DNA from: Deltaproteobacteria bacterium
Lineage (GTDB): Bacteria > Desulfobacterota > Desulfuromonadia > Geobacterales > Pseudopelobacteraceae
Length of the DNA: 50,498 nt
Direction: 5' to 3'
Assembly: GCA_021780495.1 (NCBI GenBank)
Contig: JAJXYO010000043.1
Coordinates: 1 to 50,498, forward strand
Position 1 is the stretch's first letter, and every line of letters starts with the position of its first letter. Positions 15,519 to 24,848 of this stretch are shown piece by piece. The notes beneath the pieces are model-generated. The model was given only the letters and a program-made list of their open reading frames with translations. It was not told where the DNA came from and searched no databases. Both the position numbers and the translations under genes were made by a program.

Positions 15519-17627
15519 TCAGAACGATGCGGTCAGTTCCTGCGCCTCGACCACCTGCAGCAGCACCCCCATATCCAGGATCAGGGCCACCGTGCCGTCC
15601 CCCAGGATCGTCGCACCTGAGACACCCTTGACATCGCGGTACATGCGGCCCAGCGTCTTGATCACGGTCTGGTGTTCACCAATGACGCTATCTACGACAA
15701 AACCGATCTTGTTGCCATTGATACCGGCGATGACAATCTGCTCGATCTCCGGACGGTTGCTGCCGATCTCGAACTGTTCCCGCAACGGTATGTAGGGTAT
15801 GATAGTGCCGCGCACATTAGCCAGGTTGCGGCCATGGGCATTTTTGATATCATCACGGGTCAGCTCAACACACTCCTCTACATGGGACAGGGGCAGAACG
15901 AAATAACTGGTATCGATACGCACCAGCAGACTCTCGATAATGGCCAGGGTCAGAGGGATTCTCAGGGTAATGGTACTGCCGGCACCTTTGGTGCTGGCGA
16001 TATCGATCGAACCGCGCAGGGCCTCGATCCCTTTCTTGACCACGTCCATGCCCACACCACGACCAGAGACGCTGGTTACCTTGGCAGCTGTAGAGAAACC
16101 GGGCGCAAAGATCATGTTGTAGATCTCTTTATCCGTCAGCTCAGCATTGACAGATATCAGCCCGCGTTCGATGGCCTTGTCGCGGATCCTGTCCCGGTCC
16201 AGTCCGGCGCCGTCATCACGAATGGTGATAAGGACGCTGTCTCCGGAATGTACAGCCCCGAGGTGCACCGTCCCCTGGGCCGGCTTTCCGGCGGCGAGAC
16301 GCACGTCGGGCATCTCGATGCCATGATCGATGCTGTTGCGGATCAGGTGCACCAGCGGGTCGTTGAGCTTTTCGATAACGGTTTTATCCAGTTCGGTCTC
16401 GGCCCCCTCGGTCTCCATCTCGATCTCCTTGCCGAGTTCCTGGGACAGGTCGCGCACCAGACGCTTGAACTTGGTAAAGGTGGAACCGATCGGCAGCATG
16501 CGGATGTTGAGCGCCGTGTCCCGCAGCTCTCCGGTCAGCCGCTCGACCTCCTCGGCAATGGCGGCAAATTCGGCGTTATTCTGGATTGCAGCGGTCTGGC
16601 TGAGATGGGCCTGGACGGTTACCAGCTCCCCAACCAGGTTTACCAGTTGATCGAGTCTCTCGGCCGGCACGCGGATGCTGGTGGTGGCATCCTGGGCAGC
16701 CCGTTCCTGACGGACGTTCTTGACCTGCTGTTGCTCCACCAGTGCCGACTGGATCTTGTCGGGGGTCACGGCGCCTACGGCAACCGCCAGTTCTCCGAAA
16801 CGCTTCTGCAGACCGAGGATCTTGTTCATCTCCACCGGGCTCAGGTCGCCGCGCTCCACCAGGATATCACCCAGCTTCTTGTAGCTCTGGTCGCTCTCCT
16901 CCTGGCCGTCATCGACCAGATCGATCTTCAGATCACAGTCGTCTTCACAGAAGATGAATACGTCCTTGATGGCATCCAACCCGCGGTTGGTCGTCAGGAT
17001 AACATCCCAGTACAGATAGCAGTGCTCCGGGTTCATTTCGTTGAGATGGGGGATCAGGTCGGTGTGGGCGATCACGTGGCAGGTGCCCAGATCGCGGAGC
17101 TCATTGATCAGGTTAAGCGGATTGGCGCCCGAAAGAAAGATCTCCGGGATCGGTTTGAAGCGGATACGCCAGGTTTTACGGTCACCGTCAGCGGCCTGGG
17201 CAACCGGCGCCGATTCCTGGGCGGCACGGACTGCTGCTACCGGTTCCACTCCGGGCACAAGCTGCTTGAGGCCTGCAATAACCGCATCGCCATCACTACG
17301 GTCGATTGCGGCACCGGTCACCGAGGCGTCCAGCAGGGTCTTGATATGATCGCGGGCCCGCAGCGTCAGATTGAGCAGCTGTTTGGTCACCGCCATCTTG
17401 CCGTTTCGCACCAGGTCAAAAACCGTCTCGACTTCGTGGGTGAAACCGGCGATCTCATCAAAGCCGAACATGGCCCCCGAACCCTTGATGGTGTGCATGG
17501 CCCGGAAAACACGTCCGATCAGTTCAGCATCGCCGGGGGTCTCCTCCAGTTCGAGCAGCGACGTTTCCAACTCGGCCAGCAGCTCAATGGCTTCTTCACG
17601 GTAGGTGACAATATGCTGTTCGATCAT
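15519..17627 (-). CDS. cheA: CheA chemotaxis histidine kinase
   Basis: This 702-aa kinase has an N-terminal HPt domain with H45 in RAMHTIKGSGAMFGFDEIAGF. A P2-like region (about 150-245) contains FKPIPEIFLSGANPLNLI. A further segment (about 255-315: YKKLGDILVERGDLSPVEMN and repeated 'Q..FGELAVAVGAVT..K') precedes the dimerisation helices (RVPAERLDQLVNLVGELVTV). The ATPase N-box LIRNSIDHGIE, G1 IRDDGAGLD and G2 GRGVGMDVVKKGIEALRG are intact. A CheW-like regulatory domain ends the protein. It autophosphorylates and passes phosphate to CheY/CheB. It follows cheY by 4 nt. Confidence 0.97.
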   Translation of the reverse strand: MIEQHIVTYREEAIELLAELETSLLELEETPGDAELIGRVFRAMHTIKGSGAMFGFDEIAGFTHEVETVFDLVRNGKMAVTKQLLNLTLRARDHIKTLLDASVTGAAIDRSDGDAVIAGLKQLVPGVEPVAAVRAAQESAPVAQAADGDRKTWRIRFKPIPEIFLSGANPLNLINELRDLGTCHVIAHTDLIPHLNEMNPEHCYLYWDVILTTNRGLDAIKDVFIFCEDDCDLKIDLVDDGQEESDQSYKKLGDILVERGDLSPVEMNKILGLQKRFGELAVAVGAVTPDKIQSALVEQQQVKNVRQERAAQDATTSIRVPAERLDQLVNLVGELVTVQAHLSQTAAIQNNAEFAAIAEEVERLTGELRDTALNIRMLPIGSTFTKFKRLVRDLSQELGKEIEMETEGAETELDKTVIEKLNDPLVHLIRNSIDHGIEMPDVRLAAGKPAQGTVHLGAVHSGDSVLITIRDDGAGLDRDRIRDKAIERGLISVNAELTDKEIYNMIFAPGFSTAAKVTSVSGRGVGMDVVKKGIEALRGSIDIASTKGAGSTITLRIPLTLAIIESLLVRIDTSYFVLPLSHVEECVELTRDDIKNAHGRNLANVRGTIIPYIPLREQFEIGSNRPEIEQIVIAGINGNKIGFVVDSVIGEHQTVIKTLGRMYRDVKGVSGATILGDGTVALILDMGVLLQVVEAQELTASF

Positions 17628-17631
17628 GTTT

Positions 17632-17997
17632 TCACCCCAGAACTTTTTTGATCACCGCAATCAATTGCTCGGGTTTGAAGGGTTTGACGATCCAGCCGGT
17701 TGCTCCGGCGGCCTTACCCTCTCCCTTTTTCGAGTCCTGGGATTCGGTCGTCAGCATGACGATCGGGATAAACTTGTTCAACGAACCGGAGCGCACCCCC
17801 CGGATAAGGCCGAGGCCATCCAGGTTGGGCATATTCAGGTCGGTGATCAGCATATCGACTTTTTGCGAGCCAAGCTTGGCGAGGGCGTCCTTGCCGTCCA
17901 CCGCTTCCAGCACATCATAACCGTTTTGTTTGAGGGTGAAGCTTACCATCTGCCGCACACTCGCCGAGTCATCTGCCGTCATGATCAATTTAGGCAT
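17632..17997 (-). CDS. cheY: CheY single-domain response regulator
   Basis: This 121-aa receiver-only protein has the acidic pair D9/D10, phospho-acceptor D53 (LITDLNMPNLDG), T83 and K105 in WIVKPFKPEQL. It is the probable output of CheA. Its ATG shares one base with the STAS gene stop (TAATG), and cheA follows after 4 nt. Confidence 0.94.
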   Translation of the reverse strand: MPKLIMTADDSASVRQMVSFTLKQNGYDVLEAVDGKDALAKLGSQKVDMLITDLNMPNLDGLGLIRGVRSGSLNKFIPIVMLTTESQDSKKGEGKAAGATGWIVKPFKPEQLIAVIKKVLG

Positions 17998-18356
17998 TAG
18001 CGTATACCTCCATACCAGATACAGGGCTTATTATCGTTCTGACCGCAGGGCAGGCCTTGCGGACCGCCTATGCTGCTGCCAAAGGACAGCATGCAACCAG
18101 GCATGGCATCTGGTTCGCATTCATACCCGCGACCCATTTTAGCCGCGGTTTTGCAGCCGGAGCAGATGACCTGCATGCTGGTCATGTCGATGCTCTCAAC
18201 AGCCCGGAGATTCAGCATAACCTGCTGCGACCCGTCAAGTGACTCAGCCAGAGCCTTGAGCAGCTCACCGCTCGTCTCGATTGTCAGCGCCCCCCCCAGA
18301 ACGAGTGTGATCGATCCGTCGGCATTAGAGTTCCTGGCTATCGTGTAATCGCTCAT
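17997..18356 (-). CDS. STAS-domain protein with cysteine-rich tail
   Basis: This 119-aa protein has a STAS (anti-sigma-antagonist-like) fold: LVLGGALTIETSGELLKALAES and VMLNLRAVESIDMTSMQVICSG, where the Ser/Thr phosphosite region reads IDMTSMQ. The last 45 residues carry six cysteines and end in CIWYGGIR. The ATG at 18356 follows GGGGGAA, better than an in-frame ATG six codons upstream. STAS proteins in che clusters of this lineage are known, but their role is unclear. It overlaps cheY by one base. Confidence 0.85.
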   Translation of the reverse strand: MSDYTIARNSNADGSITLVLGGALTIETSGELLKALAESLDGSQQVMLNLRAVESIDMTSMQVICSGCKTAAKMGRGYECEPDAMPGCMLSFGSSIGGPQGLPCGQNDNKPCIWYGGIR

Positions 18357-18380
18357 AGCGTTCCCCCGGCTCAATACTCG

Positions 18381-20225
18381 TTAAAACAAATCGACATTGT
18401 CACCGAACTCCGAATCATTAGCGACAACAGGGACCCTGCCGTTCGTCATAGCAACACTCTCGGGCGTACCGCTACGCTTGCGGGCGAGTGACTCATGAAT
18501 ACTTCGCTCACTCTCCATGGTGTAGCGTTCTTCCATGTGACGGAGGTTATCCTTGAACTCCAGGCTGGCCGGCTCAAGTTCCCGTGCCTGGGCAACGATT
18601 CTGTCCAGAGCATCCGTGACATCATCTGACATGCTCTTTACCCGCACATGCACATCAATGTCTGAGGTCGCACGCTCGATGTCGCCGGTCAACAGGCCGA
18701 CCCTCTCGCCCAGGCTGGACAGAAGACGCATCAGGTCGCTATTCATGCTGACCAGCGCGGCCAGAATAGATGCCAGCTCTTGTTCCATGACCGAGATGCG
18801 GGCGCCAAGCTGATTCGACTCATCCGTGGCCTCATGAAAGATATGGGTCGTGGACTGGTTAATCTGCAGCAGGGTCTGTGATACCAGTTCAGTCTGGGTA
18901 ATAGCCTCAACCGAAAGGCGTTTGATGGCCTCGGCCAGAACCCCGAGCGCCGCACCTTCCTGGCCGGTGTGAGCAGCTTTCACCTGCGCATTGAGCGCGA
19001 TCAGATCAATCTCTGTGCCAATCTCCTCGATGTCCGTTACAAAGCCGGACACTTCCTGCATGGTATCGGCCACCTTGGAAAGCGTACCCGACATTTCCCG
19101 GTCCGACTGGGCGCATGAGGCCAGCACTGCAGTTACGGCCCCCATACCCCGGCTGATGGCATCCATGAAGGATCCCCCCGATGAGTCGGCAACACCGGTG
19201 GTAGACAAAGACTCGGATGCCATCAACGACTGCTTGCTGGCAACCTCCCGCAGGTTTTCAACGATAGATAACACGGCACCGCACAACTCAGAAGCCGCGT
19301 GGCGAAGCTGCGCCGATTGCAGTTCACACACATCCCCGGCCTCAATGACCAACTTTCGATAGCTTGCAGGATCAACCAGCTCAGCAGAGGGGCTCTGCAG
19401 TTTGGTCAACATCCGCTCCAGCGCTTCGTCAATATGTTCAATCTGCTGGCGGGACATGTCGTGCATCTGCATCGACGAAACCACCTCACCGATATTGCTG
19501 CTTACCTCGCTCGAAACGGACGAGACCAGCGACCCGAAATTGCTGCACCGGCTGTTCACCGACACCAGTTCTTCCAGGCTGGAGGCGGTACTGACCAGCA
19601 CACCACTGACCTCCCTGTCTTGGGCAGCCTCATTTATACGCACCCCCCGCAGATTGTCTCTGATCATTCCGGCTAACAGCTGGCGATGTCCCAGAATATT
19701 GGAGGATTTTTCGCTGACAAGATGAGCAAGTTTTTCAACATCGAGCGCCAGAGTCTGAAACCCAAGACCGTTTTCCCCCAGTCGCGAGCTTTCGATTTTG
19801 GTTGAAATTCCCAGCATGCGCAGGGTTTTTGTCATTTTCTGAAAGCCTTCCAGTGGCTGTGAAACCTGATCAAAAAGCACCAGTATCCGCTCCAGGGTTG
19901 TGCAGCTTTCATTGCTTTGGCTGCGTGCGCTGGCAAGGTAGGCCTCCATATCAGCCATCATCTGGCGCAGACGTTCAATCAACACCTGCACCTGTTCACC
20001 GGAGACCAAATCCACCAACTGATTGGACATGGTAGTGATTTCGGACGAGCGCTGGTAGAAGTTCTGCATCTGAGAGCCGATATGAAGGAATTCATCCTCG
20101 GTTGTGCCGGCCACTCTCTGCAGCGTTTCCCGGGCAGGCGCAATGGCGGCGGACCATGCTTCAAGCACGCCGGTATCAGTATGTGAGGTTGTATCGATGG
20201 ACATGTGCTGCGGTGACCTGATCAT
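18381..20225 (-). CDS. Soluble methyl-accepting chemotaxis-like protein
   Basis: This protein of about 614 aa has no membrane segment. It is almost all helical, with a degenerate MCP signalling tip: IDLIALNAQVKAAHTGQEGAALGVLAEAIKRLSVEA replaces the canonical '[16 protein letters not shown]...FAVVA'. An N-terminal four-helix-like region (about 20-330) may be sensory or dimerising. The ATG at 20225 has AAGGA 6-7 nt upstream. It sits between a receiver gene and the STAS gene. The diverged hairpin suggests a scaffold or diverted receptor and not a standard CheA activator; that is inference. Confidence 0.8.
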   Translation of the reverse strand: MIRSPQHMSIDTTSHTDTGVLEAWSAAIAPARETLQRVAGTTEDEFLHIGSQMQNFYQRSSEITTMSNQLVDLVSGEQVQVLIERLRQMMADMEAYLASARSQSNESCTTLERILVLFDQVSQPLEGFQKMTKTLRMLGISTKIESSRLGENGLGFQTLALDVEKLAHLVSEKSSNILGHRQLLAGMIRDNLRGVRINEAAQDREVSGVLVSTASSLEELVSVNSRCSNFGSLVSSVSSEVSSNIGEVVSSMQMHDMSRQQIEHIDEALERMLTKLQSPSAELVDPASYRKLVIEAGDVCELQSAQLRHAASELCGAVLSIVENLREVASKQSLMASESLSTTGVADSSGGSFMDAISRGMGAVTAVLASCAQSDREMSGTLSKVADTMQEVSGFVTDIEEIGTEIDLIALNAQVKAAHTGQEGAALGVLAEAIKRLSVEAITQTELVSQTLLQINQSTTHIFHEATDESNQLGARISVMEQELASILAALVSMNSDLMRLLSSLGERVGLLTGDIERATSDIDVHVRVKSMSDDVTDALDRIVAQARELEPASLEFKDNLRHMEERYTMESERSIHESLARKRSGTPESVAMTNGRVPVVANDSEFGDNVDLF

Positions 20226-20272
20226 GACAATTCCTTGCAGAGAATTTTGCTTCCACACCACCTTCGGTGGGG

Positions 20273-20671
20273 TCAGGTCAGCAACCCTAAGGCGCGCAAT
20301 TCACGCACCAGCTTCTGTTTGCTGACCGGTTTTACCAGATACGACGTTGCGCCACCCTTGTAATAGGAATTGATCACCGTTCTGGGGTCGTCCAGGGCGG
20401 TGGTCATGATCACCTTGACCTCATACTCTGACGGTATCGCCATATCAACCTCTAACCGGCGAATCGTTTTAAGCGCTTCAACCCCGTCGACATCAGGCAT
20501 CATGATGTCCATGCAGATCAGATCGTACGGCCGTTTACCCTCATGCGCCAAACGGAAGGAGGTCACGGCCTCCTCACCATTGACAGCTATATCGCACTCA
20601 CAATAGGACGAAAGCAGTTCCGTCAAGATACGGCGTGAAATAAAATCATCTTCGACTATCAGACACTTCAT
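20273..20671 (-). CDS. Single-domain response regulator
   Basis: This 132-aa receiver has the acidic pair in LIVEDDFISRRILTELL, phospho-acceptor D55 in ICMDIMMPDVDGVEAL, the Thr in VIMTTALDD and Lys in SYLVKPVSKQKLV. There is no output domain. The ATG at 20671 follows AGAGGAGA. It lies directly downstream of a receiver-kinase (20761-21984), the likely partner or sibling, and upstream of the soluble MCP-like protein. SHS-type RRs like this often carry 'YYKGGA' before the lysine, as seen here. Confidence 0.92.
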   Translation of the reverse strand: MKCLIVEDDFISRRILTELLSSYCECDIAVNGEEAVTSFRLAHEGKRPYDLICMDIMMPDVDGVEALKTIRRLEVDMAIPSEYEVKVIMTTALDDPRTVINSYYKGGATSYLVKPVSKQKLVRELRALGLLT

Positions 20672-20760
20672 GGGGTAATCTCCTCTTTTCAGGCTTGAAA
20701 ACAGGACCGATGCGGTCATAACATGATTAGCCGTAAAAACAAAACTAAAATTTAACGAAA

Positions 20761-21984
20761 CTAATCAACGTCAACCTGCATGATCAAGTTAAAACAACTC
20801 CCCACGCCGGGCCAGCTTTCCACAGAGAGCTGGCCATTGAGCACCTGTGCAATCTGGCGGGCGATGCTCAATCCCAGTCCGGCGCCTCGGTAACGTCGGG
20901 TTGTTGAGCCATCCACCTGGGTAAACGGCTCGAAAATTCGTTCCAGCATGTCTGCCGGGATACCGCTGCCGCTATCAGAGACGGTCACCCGGATAACCGC
21001 CATGTTATCTTCCATCCGTTCCAGGGCCATATCCAGCCGGGCGCCCCCTTTTTCCGTGAACTTGAAGGCATTGCACAACAGGATGTCCAGCAGGCGGGTG
21101 AACTGCTCACCGTCACACCTGATATGACGTGGCACACCGGGGGCCATCTGCACATCAAAGGTGAGCCCCTTCTGGGCGAATCTGGCGCGATGATCCATTG
21201 TCACCGCTTCGATGGCGACCGGCAGATCGATGGCCTCCAGGCACACGCCCCCCGCCCGGCCCGCAACGTCACCAAAGGAGAGCATCCGCTCAACCAGCTC
21301 CATCATATTGTCAGCGGCCTGACGGGCCAGCAGCAGGTACTCACGCTGTGCACCAGACAACCCGGCATCTGCCAGCAGGTCAAGACCGCCGATGACACCG
21401 TTCATAGGGGTACGCATCTCATGGGTGACAGTTGCCATGAACTCGCATTTATCATTGGCAGCCTTCAGCAAGGCCATTCTGGTCACCTCCAGCTGCGCCA
21501 CCGCAACCTTCAGTTCATCGGTGCGTTGCGCCACCGTCCGTTCGAGTTCGGACAGGTAGTTTTTTTCTATACGCAGCAGTTCGGCATAATTCACCGCCTT
21601 TTCGACAACCTTGCGCAGATAGTTGAAATCGAACGGCTTGTGGATAAAATCGAAGGCGCCGTTTTTGATCGCATTGACCGCCATCTGAAGCTGGGCATGG
21701 CCGGTCATGATGATGACGGGAACGTCGGGCAAACGCTGATGAACCCTTCCCAGAAAGGCAATGCCATCCTCACCCGGCATCATGACATCGCTGATGACAA
21801 CATCGAACGAGTTCCTTTCCAACAGCAGGTAGGCCTCCTCGGCACTCGCGGCCATACTGACCCGGAAATCGAGCTGCGTAAGACCGTGCGAAACCATCGT
21901 GAGGAGTTCCGGTTCATCATCCACAACGAGAATATGTGGTGCTTGCTCAAGGGACACTGTCCGTATGTCACACGCTTCCGGCAT
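20761..21984 (-). CDS. Receiver - histidine kinase fusion (cytoplasmic)
   Basis: This protein of about 407 aa has an N-terminal receiver (acidic pair D22/D23, acceptor D66 in VVISDVMMPGEDG, Lys in FIHKPF), a coiled linker, a HisKA domain with the phosphohistidine in TVTHEMRTPMNGVIGGLDLL, and a HATPase domain (LLCNAFKFTEKGGARL, SDSGSGIPADMLERIFEPF, RYRGAGLGLSIARQIAQ). It has no membrane segment or PAS domain, so activity is probably set by phosphorylation of its receiver. The ATG at 21984 is preferred over an upstream TTG. It probably begins the che transcription unit. Confidence 0.94.
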   Translation of the reverse strand: MPEACDIRTVSLEQAPHILVVDDEPELLTMVSHGLTQLDFRVSMAASAEEAYLLLERNSFDVVISDVMMPGEDGIAFLGRVHQRLPDVPVIIMTGHAQLQMAVNAIKNGAFDFIHKPFDFNYLRKVVEKAVNYAELLRIEKNYLSELERTVAQRTDELKVAVAQLEVTRMALLKAANDKCEFMATVTHEMRTPMNGVIGGLDLLADAGLSGAQREYLLLARQAADNMMELVERMLSFGDVAGRAGGVCLEAIDLPVAIEAVTMDHRARFAQKGLTFDVQMAPGVPRHIRCDGEQFTRLLDILLCNAFKFTEKGGARLDMALERMEDNMAVIRVTVSDSGSGIPADMLERIFEPFTQVDGSTTRRYRGAGLGLSIARQIAQVLNGQLSVESWPGVGSCFNLIMQVDVD

Positions 21985-22069
21985 GTCGCGGCCTTTCCCT
22001 ACCAATCGAAGATCGTGCGGTAACCCTGTATGCTCTCCTGCCGGAACAAAAAAAACGATGCGCAGCGTA

Positions 22070-22612
22070 CTATCGTTTCATATCCTTGATGGTAGTAATG
22101 ACGAAATCACGCTGGGCGGCATCTTTTTGATGGCAGCCGAAGCAGGTAGCGACCGGGTCCAGACCGCTTGGTTTGCCATTGGCATCGTAACCGGCAAACA
22201 ACCAGCCACCGGTTTCTTTTTTTCGCTTGTCCTTGCGCATCATCACAACCATGTTCTTGGCTCCATCACCTGACGAGCCTGGCTTGATGTTGAAATAATC
22301 GACAACGATCGTACTGCCTTCGGGAAATTTATTACCGGCGCGATAGCCCTTCATAGCCTTTTTATCGGCATAGATGTAATGGATGCCATAAAACAGAGAG
22401 CTCTTATCAGTCACCAACTTGCGCTCGCTTTTCTGCCAGCGGGTATACCCTTTGGGCAGGTGCAGCACAGACGCAGCCGCCACCAACGGCAGCAGCAACA
22501 CTACACTGAGTACGCTGGAAGTCAGCTTCAGCGTTTTTCCGGCAGCAAAGGACTTTGTAAACGTAGATATCCTGCTTGTCAGGTCCAGGGCTTCACATAT
22601 TCGCTTCATCAT
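22070..22612 (-). CDS. Cytochrome P460-like monohaem protein
   Basis: This 180-aa exported protein has a basic N-terminus and a hydrophobic segment at about 32-48, then the P460 fold: LHLPKGYTRWQKSERK, FYGIHYIYADKKAMKGYRAG, FPEGSTIVVDYF and GGWLFAGYDANGKPSG. One c-type haem site, CFGCH, lies at 157-161. P460 relatives oxidise hydroxylamine or act as cytochrome c' beta. The lysine that crosslinks haem in true P460 cannot be fixed from sequence alone. It lies 85 nt upstream of the receiver-kinase on the same strand. Confidence 0.85.
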   Translation of the reverse strand: MMKRICEALDLTSRISTFTKSFAAGKTLKLTSSVLSVVLLLPLVAAASVLHLPKGYTRWQKSERKLVTDKSSLFYGIHYIYADKKAMKGYRAGNKFPEGSTIVVDYFNIKPGSSGDGAKNMVVMMRKDKRKKETGGWLFAGYDANGKPSGLDPVATCFGCHQKDAAQRDFVITTIKDMKR

Positions 22613-22714
22613 CTGTACATAATCTCCTTGAAATAAATTACTTGAACTATACCACTAGATACTGGGATTAACAGCTACTTACCTATTATTTTCAAACATC
22701 TCAACAGTCGCAAA

Positions 22715-24184
22715 TCACAAATGAATCGGGTGCTTGCGGGCAGCTTCCCTGATAAAAGCCATCTCGATATCGGCTGCCCGGACATCCAGACTGGTCATAG
22801 ACAGAAAGCGCAATCCGCCTTCGATGGTGTTTTCAATAACGCTAAACGGCCCATCCCGCTCATCAACCTTTTCTTTGGCATTCAAGCCGACCCGCACAAA
22901 GGTATTATCATACAGGATCGACTTGACATTAATTTTCGGATTGGCCTTTTCAGCAGAAAGGGTGCGAATTGCCATCAATTTTTCCGTCAACTCCGCCCTG
23001 GTATTACGCAAGACCTCCAGATCCTGAAACGAGCTCGTCTGCTCCATCTGGACCGTGTTTTTTTCTAGTTCGCCGGCGATCCGTTCAAGCTCGGGCATGT
23101 CGCGATAATCAAAACCGGCCCGCAGGGTCGTTCTGATTGATGACGCCGAACCGGCCTTCCTGGTCTCAATGCCTTGTAAGGCCGTGTAACTGCCGCCAGC
23201 GATAGCACCCTTATTCACCACAATCTTTCCAAGCGCTTTGACATGACAGTTATGCAGTTCGACATCGGCAATCACATCTCCGGCGCACTCTACCAGAGCA
23301 CAGTCGTGAATGAAGTTCGCCTTGATTGAACCGCCACACTCAATTGTCCCCTTTTCCATCCCGTCCATGCCGCACAAGAAAATATCGCCATCACTCTTGA
23401 TCTGACAGGCGCCGATATTGCCGTTGACGCGCAACCCTTTGACGGCAGTGACATTAAAACCATCCAGGATATCACCACGCACTTCGACATGTCCGTTAAA
23501 GACAATCGAGCCGACCCTGAAATCCACATCTCCCGCCACAACGTATTCCTGAGCTACCGAAATCTCCCCGGAGCCGGTACAGACCCTGCCGGCAACATCG
23601 GCAAAAAGTTTCGTGCCGTCATCGGAGGTACGAATATTGTCTCCGATCTTGATGTTAAGGGGCTTGGGTGGTGGCGGCAAAATGGCCTGTCCGGTCACGC
23701 TCCGGCCGGCGGTTCCACTTTCGGGGGGGATGATGCGGCCGATCTCATCGCCAGGCATAACATTGATAAAGGTCTGCACATTGTGCAGATCGATGTTTTC
23801 CGCTTCATCAACAACCTCAGATACGGTCACGGAGGGCTGGGCTGTGTAGGAAAGCCAGCCATCCTTGCCCGGTACCGGCGGTATGCCGGATGCGACCAGC
23901 ATCATACTGAGTGCCTGACCGGCGGCAGCCTTGACGGCAAAAGCCTCAATCGCTTCTTCGATGAAGCCCTCTTTCACACCTGACGCAGCAAGAAAATCCT
24001 TCAACTCGTCAAGCGTAATCATACTGCCCTGTTCATGCGGAACGTAACTACAGCGGCACTCCAAGCTGTCATCCGAGACCCAGATATACAGGCTGTAACC
24101 GAGTTTTCTGCATTCCTTCCCCGCGATGCCGCCACTGGTCCCGGCAGCTGCCGCCACGGGTGCCTGAGATGTATCAGCCCCCAT
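22715..24184 (-). CDS. FapA-family (DUF342) protein
   Basis: This 489-aa protein has the DUF342 pattern. An N-terminal alpha/beta part (about 60-150) is followed by a glycine-rich right-handed beta-helix (about 165-340), in which phrases such as DVDFRVGSIVFNGHVEVRGDI and CGGSIKANFIHDCALVECAG repeat. A C-terminal coiled coil (about 360-420) ends it. Residues 1-55 carry three cysteines and may be a short extra domain. DUF342 proteins in Geobacter are often near che or flagellar genes; FapA of Vibrio links to flagellar regulation. The role here is not known. The ATG follows GAGGGGG. Confidence 0.85.
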   Translation of the reverse strand: MGADTSQAPVAAAAGTSGGIAGKECRKLGYSLYIWVSDDSLECRCSYVPHEQGSMITLDELKDFLAASGVKEGFIEEAIEAFAVKAAAGQALSMMLVASGIPPVPGKDGWLSYTAQPSVTVSEVVDEAENIDLHNVQTFINVMPGDEIGRIIPPESGTAGRSVTGQAILPPPPKPLNIKIGDNIRTSDDGTKLFADVAGRVCTGSGEISVAQEYVVAGDVDFRVGSIVFNGHVEVRGDILDGFNVTAVKGLRVNGNIGACQIKSDGDIFLCGMDGMEKGTIECGGSIKANFIHDCALVECAGDVIADVELHNCHVKALGKIVVNKGAIAGGSYTALQGIETRKAGSASSIRTTLRAGFDYRDMPELERIAGELEKNTVQMEQTSSFQDLEVLRNTRAELTEKLMAIRTLSAEKANPKINVKSILYDNTFVRVGLNAKEKVDERDGPFSVIENTIEGGLRFLSMTSLDVRAADIEMAFIREAARKHPIHL

Positions 24185-24356
24185 TATTCCCCCTCTATCC
24201 TGAGAATCTATCCAGAATCCAACACGGGAATAATTCTAGCATGATAAATCCTGATGAGCATCAATCTTCTTCTAAATTTTTCGTCCGCTGCCACTATCCA
24301 TAGATGTCGTTGGCCGGCGCTCCTGCCGGTATCGATACAATGGCGCCTCAGACGCA

Positions 24357-24839
24357 CTACCCGCCCCGGTGGATGGTTTCCAGCTCATTCGAGCTGAAGA
24401 CCTTGTCGATATCCAGTATCATCACGAACTGGTTATCCTGCTTGCCCATGCCCTTGATGAAGTCGGTATCGAGTCTCGTGCCGATATGAGGCGCGGCCTC
24501 AATCTGTCCCGGCTCCATCTCGTTCACCTCCTGCACCGAGTCGGCCAGGGCGCCCAGCTGTATCGTTTCCCCATCCATCTCGACCTCCGCCACGATGATG
24601 CAGGTGTTGACACTCTGTTCGGTGGCGGTCATGCCGAACTTCAGGCGCAGGTCGATTACCGGAACCACACTTCCCCGCAGGTTGATGACACCCCGCATGA
24701 AATCCGGGGTCTGGGGGACCCTGGTGACGCTGCTGAATTCCAGGATCTCCCGCACCTTGGCCACGTCCAGTGCAAAAACCTCCTCAGCCAGCTTGAAGGT
24801 CAGGTACTGGGTTGTTTCCGTTATTTGCGCGACGCTCAT
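24357..24839 (-). CDS. cheW: CheW coupling protein (copy 2)
   Basis: This 160-aa CheW is closely similar to the copy at 13178-13654 through ALDVAKVREILEF, VPQTPDFMRGVINLRGSVV and GTRLDTDFIKGMGK. It follows an MCP by 9 nt, as the first copy also follows its MCP, so a receptor-CheW cassette has been duplicated. No second cheA is in the window, so it probably joins the same array. Confidence 0.95.
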   Translation of the reverse strand: MSVAQITETTQYLTFKLAEEVFALDVAKVREILEFSSVTRVPQTPDFMRGVINLRGSVVPVIDLRLKFGMTATEQSVNTCIIVAEVEMDGETIQLGALADSVQEVNEMEPGQIEAAPHIGTRLDTDFIKGMGKQDNQFVMILDIDKVFSSNELETIHRGG

Positions 24840-24848
24840 GACTTCCCC

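Noticed and set aside
15672..17651. 659-aa open frame on the plus strand
   Set aside because: It is exactly antisense to cheA, lacks a ribosome site and has no recognisable domain. Codon bias of the real gene opens the frame.
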